64,000 nt of DNA from Enteractinococcus coprophilus (GTDB lineage Bacteria > Actinomycetota > Actinomycetes > Actinomycetales > Micrococcaceae). Position 1 is the stretch's first letter. Each line of letters opens with the position of its first letter. The notes beneath the pieces were generated by a model. That model saw only the letters and a list, made by a program, of their open reading frames with translations, had not been told where the DNA came from and did no database searches. The stretch covers positions 744,001 through 808,000 of the forward strand of contig NZ_VFOU01000001.1 of assembly GCF_006716305.1 (NCBI RefSeq), written 5' to 3'. Shown here piece by piece: positions 60,093 to 64,000 of the stretch. The position numbers and the translations under genes are program-made.

Positions 60093-61477
60093 GTCATGCA
60101 GCTGAAGAACTCGATGATGTTGTAGGTGAAGAAGAGACCGGGTCGAAGCGCAAGAAACGCGTCGCGCTCCTGCTCGCGATTTTTGCGGGCGTCATTGTCC
60201 TGGTCTTATTGGTCGGCTACTTGGTGCGGGCGAATGCGAATCAGGGACCGGACCCGGTTGCGGTGACGGTGCCGATTGCGCTCTCGGAAGTGGCGCCTCC
60301 CGAGAATGCCAAGATCGGCGTGGTGCTGACGCTGGGTTCCGAAGGGATTGACGGGTCGCAGTGGCATCAGGCTGCTCAGGGCGCCGTCGTCGCGCAGGAA
60401 CGGGTTCGACTGGGTGGTAACGACGTCGAACTGGTGACCGAGGATGACCTGGGGACGGCATCCGGTGGTGTGGATGCGGTGGATAGCCTGATCAATCAGG
60501 GCGTCTCCGGGATTATTTATGCCAGCTCCGGTGAGCATGTGAGCGACGGGCTGGAGGCTGCATCAGCGGCTGGCGTGCCGGTGATTCTGCCGTATGAGAC
60601 CGTACCCCAGGGCGTGGAGCACGTGTGGTCCTTGGCTCCAGCAGCACAAGATACGGTCGATGTTCTGGCGGCGGAGGTTGCCGAATACGAGCGGCCCGTG
60701 CACATTAACGCGGGTACTGAGCTGCCCGAGGGCGTGGATGTTTCGGATGCGGTGACGTTCACCGTCGATACCAATGTCGATGACTTTGCCAAAGACATCG
60801 CCCTGCGCACCGGGGCGAACCCGTATGGCAACGGCGCGTATACGGGTGGGGGAGAAGACGAACAAGAACCCGCCCCCGTGGTGCAAAACCCGGCGGATGC
60901 TGTGGTGGTTTCAGGGTCGGCCGCAATGCAGGCCCGCGTGGTGTTTGCCCTGCAGACCGGCAATGTTTCAGTGCCGATCCTGCTGACTGATCATGCGTTG
61001 AGTCCGCGCTTTGAACAGACATTGTTAGACCTGGGCGGTACGGTGTCGTCGAATTTGCGCACAATCGGTGTGCCTGCTGATGACGGCGTGGCGCTGGGGA
61101 CCTCGGGGCAGAGCCGTGCGATGTCGGCGTTTTTGAGTGCCAACCGCCAGTTTGCGGGCGATGAGTCGATCACCAATCTGACCGGGGATACTCCTCTCGC
61201 CGAAACCGCGGCGGTTGCTGATACGCGCGGTCACGACGCGGTGCTCGCCTTTGCTGAAGCGCTGGACACTGCCGGCGGGACGGACCCTGCCGATGTGGCC
61301 AAGGCGCTGGGTGGTTTGCACCTGGTGGCTGGGCATGGAATTGCTGGACCGGCTCTAGACTTTACCCAGGCCCACGCAGTGGAGGCGCGACCGACGGTGC
61401 TCAATGCGTCGTCGCAGCGCCTTGGCTTACGTCCGACCCACGATGAAGTCTCGGACGCGTTGGTGTGGATCGACTAG
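60089..61477 (+). CDS. Membrane-anchored type I periplasmic-binding-like protein
   Basis: A 462-residue protein with an acidic cytoplasmic N-terminus, one membrane helix (about 25-46, VALLLAIFAGVIVLVLLVGY) and an extracytoplasmic domain of the Leu/Ile/Val-receptor fold: KIGVVLTLGSEGIDGSQWHQ, ELVTEDDLGTASGGVDAVDS, GVSGIIYASSGEHVSDGLEA, AGVPVILPYET and VPILLTDHALSPRFEQTLLD. It is not a classical lipoprotein and no ABC permease is near. It overlaps the lipoprotein gene by 4 bp and lies 27 bp before the EccC-like ATPase, so it is probably an operon partner, perhaps a sensor or docking part of the secretion machine. Confidence 0.82.
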   Translation: MSHAAEELDDVVGEEETGSKRKKRVALLLAIFAGVIVLVLLVGYLVRANANQGPDPVAVTVPIALSEVAPPENAKIGVVLTLGSEGIDGSQWHQAAQGAVVAQERVRLGGNDVELVTEDDLGTASGGVDAVDSLINQGVSGIIYASSGEHVSDGLEAASAAGVPVILPYETVPQGVEHVWSLAPAAQDTVDVLAAEVAEYERPVHINAGTELPEGVDVSDAVTFTVDTNVDDFAKDIALRTGANPYGNGAYTGGGEDEQEPAPVVQNPADAVVVSGSAAMQARVVFALQTGNVSVPILLTDHALSPRFEQTLLDLGGTVSSNLRTIGVPADDGVALGTSGQSRAMSAFLSANRQFAGDESITNLTGDTPLAETAAVADTRGHDAVLAFAEALDTAGGTDPADVAKALGGLHLVAGHGIAGPALDFTQAHAVEARPTVLNASSQRLGLRPTHDEVSDALVWID

Positions 61478-61504
61478 CCCTAATCAGTTAGGAAGGATGC
61501 GGCG

Positions 61505-64000
61505 TTGCGGATTCTGCTCGACCTCGATGGGTCATCACAGGTAGTCAATTTGAACGGCTTCCAGCCGCAGGCAACCCTTGCCGATCTGACCGAATCTGCG
61601 CTGGGGTACCGCCTGGCCGACGACGATCGGCTCTATGTTGATCAGTTGCCGGTAACCGGGGAGACGACCCTGGCTGATTGCACGATTCTTGAGGGTTCGG
61701 TGATCTCCCGGAAGGCGCCCGAGCAGACCGGCAACATTGCGGGGTGGAATGTCGTGATCTCCGGTGGCTTTGCCGTAGGAACCGTTGTCGTAGTGCCCGA
61801 TCACCGCCCGCTGGTCATTGGCCGGGCACCCCAGGCTGATTTGGTGTTACCCACCGAAAGCGCGTCTTGGCACCACTGCACGATCGAGCTGACCGATGAC
61901 GGCGCGCTGATCAAAGACTCTGATTCGACCAATGGCACCTATGTCGACGGTGTGGCGGTCGATGGCGAGGGCACGGTGGTCACCGAGGCTGCGACCGTGC
62001 AGGCCGGTGGCGCCATACTATCGGTTGAACCATTCCGGCACGATCCGGTGGCTCCGGCGCCGGGCTCGCTGAAGAACCTCACCCCGGCGGGCACCGCTCC
62101 GTTCAACCGACCGCCGCGTCCCGGCTTGCCCCCGAAACCGGAAGCGATTGAGCCGCCTGCACCCGAAGAGGTCAATGATCAGGCGCGCTTTAGCCTGGTC
62201 ACGGTGATCGCGCCGCTCATCATGGCCGGTGTGCTCGTGGTGGTACTGGGCAATCCACGGTTCGCGCTGTTTGCGCTGCTGAGCCCGATGATGGCGATCG
62301 GCATGTACTTTGAGCAAAAGCGCCGTCGGAAAAAGAACCTCGCGGCCGAAGAAGAACGCTTCAGCCAGGCGATCAAGGACTTCGACCACGAAATAACCGA
62401 TGCCGCGGCCGCGGAGATCCAGCGACGTCACGAGCTCATTCCAGATCCGGCCACCGTGATGCGCCGGCTGGCACTGCCGTCCACGTTGATGTGGCAGCGT
62501 CGTCCCGATGCGACCGACTACCTATATTTGCACGCCGGGATCGGGGATATTCCGTGGCAGCCGGAACTCGATGACCGGGGCTCGCAGAAGTATCACGAAC
62601 GCGTGCGCAAAGTGCTAGACGCCAGCCAGCTCACTGCAGCCCCCGTTCTGGTGGATCTGAAGAATGCCGGGGTGGTTGGGATTGTCGGTGATCGCGAGGG
62701 TGCGCTGGCGTTGGCACGTAGTTTGCTGGTCCAAGCCACCGTGCACGTGGGACCGGCGGATCTCAGCGTCGGCGTGTTTTGCGATCATGGGCGCGAGGAC
62801 GTGTGGGATTGGGCCGCCTGGTTGCCGCACACCAAACAGCCCGGAACATCTTCGGGTGCGCACTGGATGTCGAATCAGCGTGATGCCAGCGATGCGATGC
62901 TGCGCGGCTTGATGGACAACATCAACGGGCTGCCCGCCGACGGGCTGCTGCTGGTGATTGATTCCGAGGTGTTGACCGAGGGGCGCAATTCGCCGGCGCG
63001 TGACCTGCTGGGCCACGGCCGGGACACCGGTGGCGTGCGGATCCTACGTGCCGATGAGCGGCGCACTCAGGTCAGTGGCATCGTTATTGCGACGACGACC
63101 GACCAGCTGCCGGCGGCTTGTACCACGGTGATTGAGGTCGGCCAGGATGCTTCGGCGTCGGTACACCACCCCGAAAACCTCATTGATGTCGACGACGTGG
63201 TTTTGGCGGGTGTGAGTCTTGAAGACGCCGAAGCGTGTGCGCGTCGCTTAGCGCAGTTTGAAGATCCGGAACTCGTGGTGCCGGGTGCTGCGCTGCCGTC
63301 GTTGGTCCGCCTGCCCGAGCTGCTTGGTGTCGAAGAGCTCAACGCCGACACGATTCAGGACCTGTGGCGTTCACCTGGGATGTCTGGTCCGGTGGGGGTC
63401 AGTGAGAAGGGCACGGTGTTCTTAGACATCGTGAAGGACGGGCCGCACGGTCTGGTCGGTGGGACGACCGGTTCCGGTAAGTCCGAGTTCTTACGGTCCT
63501 TTATTGCCGGGCTGGCTGCGCGCAATAGCCCCGAGACGCTGAGCTTTATTCTCATTGACTTCAAGGGTGGCGCGGCATTCAAGGCGGCCGAACGACTCCC
63601 GCATACGATCGGGACGATTTCGAACCTCGACGAGCAGTTGGCCGACCGTGCCTTGCGCGCGCTGGAGGCCGAGATGGAACGTCGTCAACGACTCTTTGCC
63701 CAAGCCGGCGAGGACATCGATAACCTACCCGCTTACCTGGCCACGAATCCGCCAGAACCGCTGCCGCGGTTGTTGTTAGTTATTGACGAGTTCGCGATGC
63801 TGGCCAAGGACTTCCCGGATGTGTTGGCCTCGTTAGTCAGTGTGGCTGCGGTTGGTCGTACCCTGGGTGTGCACATGATCTTGGCAACCCAGCGCCCGGC
63901 CGGTGTGGTTAATGAGGACATTTTGGCCAACACCAACTTGCGCGTGGCCCTGCGGGTGCAGAGCCGTGAGGATTCATCGAATGTGATCGGCGTACCGGAT
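61505..64000 (+). CDS. FHA-FtsK/SpoIIIE ATPase, EccC/EssC-like type VII secretion motor (runs off window)
   Basis: The 832 visible codons start at a TTG with GGAAGG 8 bases upstream. In order: a ubiquitin-like or FHA-like N-terminal module (about 1-75), an FHA domain (about 100-150: LVIGRAPQADLVLP, SWHHC, SDSTNGTYVDG) that would bind a phosphothreonine peptide, two membrane helices (about 225-268), then an FtsK/SpoIIIE ATPase domain with Walker A GGTTGSGKSEFL near 650, LIDFKGGAAFK, Walker B LLLVIDEFAML near 756 and ATQRPAGVV near 798. This is the layout of EssC/EccC motors that export WXG100 proteins. Further ATPase domains are expected beyond the window. It is co-oriented with the WXG100 and RHS genes. 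Confidence 0.93.
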   Translation, partial: MRILLDLDGSSQVVNLNGFQPQATLADLTESALGYRLADDDRLYVDQLPVTGETTLADCTILEGSVISRKAPEQTGNIAGWNVVISGGFAVGTVVVVPDHRPLVIGRAPQADLVLPTESASWHHCTIELTDDGALIKDSDSTNGTYVDGVAVDGEGTVVTEAATVQAGGAILSVEPFRHDPVAPAPGSLKNLTPAGTAPFNRPPRPGLPPKPEAIEPPAPEEVNDQARFSLVTVIAPLIMAGVLVVVLGNPRFALFALLSPMMAIGMYFEQKRRRKKNLAAEEERFSQAIKDFDHEITDAAAAEIQRRHELIPDPATVMRRLALPSTLMWQRRPDATDYLYLHAGIGDIPWQPELDDRGSQKYHERVRKVLDASQLTAAPVLVDLKNAGVVGIVGDREGALALARSLLVQATVHVGPADLSVGVFCDHGREDVWDWAAWLPHTKQPGTSSGAHWMSNQRDASDAMLRGLMDNINGLPADGLLLVIDSEVLTEGRNSPARDLLGHGRDTGGVRILRADERRTQVSGIVIATTTDQLPAACTTVIEVGQDASASVHHPENLIDVDDVVLAGVSLEDAEACARRLAQFEDPELVVPGAALPSLVRLPELLGVEELNADTIQDLWRSPGMSGPVGVSEKGTVFLDIVKDGPHGLVGGTTGSGKSEFLRSFIAGLAARNSPETLSFILIDFKGGAAFKAAERLPHTIGTISNLDEQLADRALRALEAEMERRQRLFAQAGEDIDNLPAYLATNPPEPLPRLLLVIDEFAMLAKDFPDVLASLVSVAAVGRTLGVHMILATQRPAGVVNEDILANTNLRVALRVQSREDSSNVIGVPD

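Overview
The window reads as one stretch of actinobacterial chromosome, most likely from the order Micrococcales (Micrococcaceae-like). This rests on gene content (WXG100 protein plus FHA/FtsK ATPase, 3-ketosteroid-dehydrogenase-like flavoproteins, many IclR regulators, a class E sortase-type LARTG signal), frequent GTG/TTG starts with good Shine-Dalgarno sites, and GC that looks moderately high by eye. I found no rRNA, tRNA, CRISPR array or intact insertion sequence. Genus assignment is inference.

1-8100: amino-compound catabolism. A cut-off IclR regulator is followed by an acetoacetyl-CoA synthetase-like ligase and a GSA/beta-amino-acid-type class III aminotransferase on the minus strand. 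Divergently run an APC permease, a second class III aminotransferase and a TetR regulator, coupled by an ATGA overlap. A perfect 10-bp-arm palindrome lies between the two arms. The set fits uptake of an amino acid (possibly a beta-amino acid), transamination to a beta-keto acid and CoA activation.

8500-29750: a large carbon-source region. It holds a YncB-type reductase, a tripartite tricarboxylate transporter (tctCBA) with a divergent LacI regulator, three KstD-like FAD dehydrogenases, a Gfo/Idh/MocA - TIM-barrel - aldo/keto reductase - flavoprotein - SDR operon, a LysR regulator, a ShiA-like transporter coupled to an AroE-type shikimate dehydrogenase, two IclR regulators, a YciI protein and a zinc alcohol dehydrogenase. 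Together this suggests dissimilation of a hydroaromatic compound of the quinate/shikimate type; the substrate is not proven by sequence.

29800-47500: mixed transport and regulation. A LARTG-anchored metallophosphoesterase is broken by one frameshift and two in-frame stops. Then come a cupin, an AtoE-type short-chain fatty acid transporter with a PucR-type regulator, an NhaC antiporter, a LigI-like lactonase, an EmrB-type drug exporter with its TetR regulator and a 34-bp palindrome, an osmoprotectant ABC transporter, a DUF2249-cupin protein, a truncated DUF1348 remnant and a second APC permease.

47700-64000: a type VII secretion-like and polymorphic-toxin island. Two small membrane proteins precede a WXG100 protein whose leader carries an intrinsic-terminator-like hairpin. 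Next is an 1814-residue RHS/YD-repeat protein with a C-terminal HYD1-type ADP-ribosyltransferase domain and an overlapping DUF6881 immunity gene. Then come orphan or decayed immunity-like genes, a mosaic coiled-coil lipoprotein, a membrane-anchored type I periplasmic-binding-like protein and an FHA-FtsK/SpoIIIE ATPase (EccC/EssC-like) that runs off the end. The last three genes look like one operon and are the most unusual part of the window.
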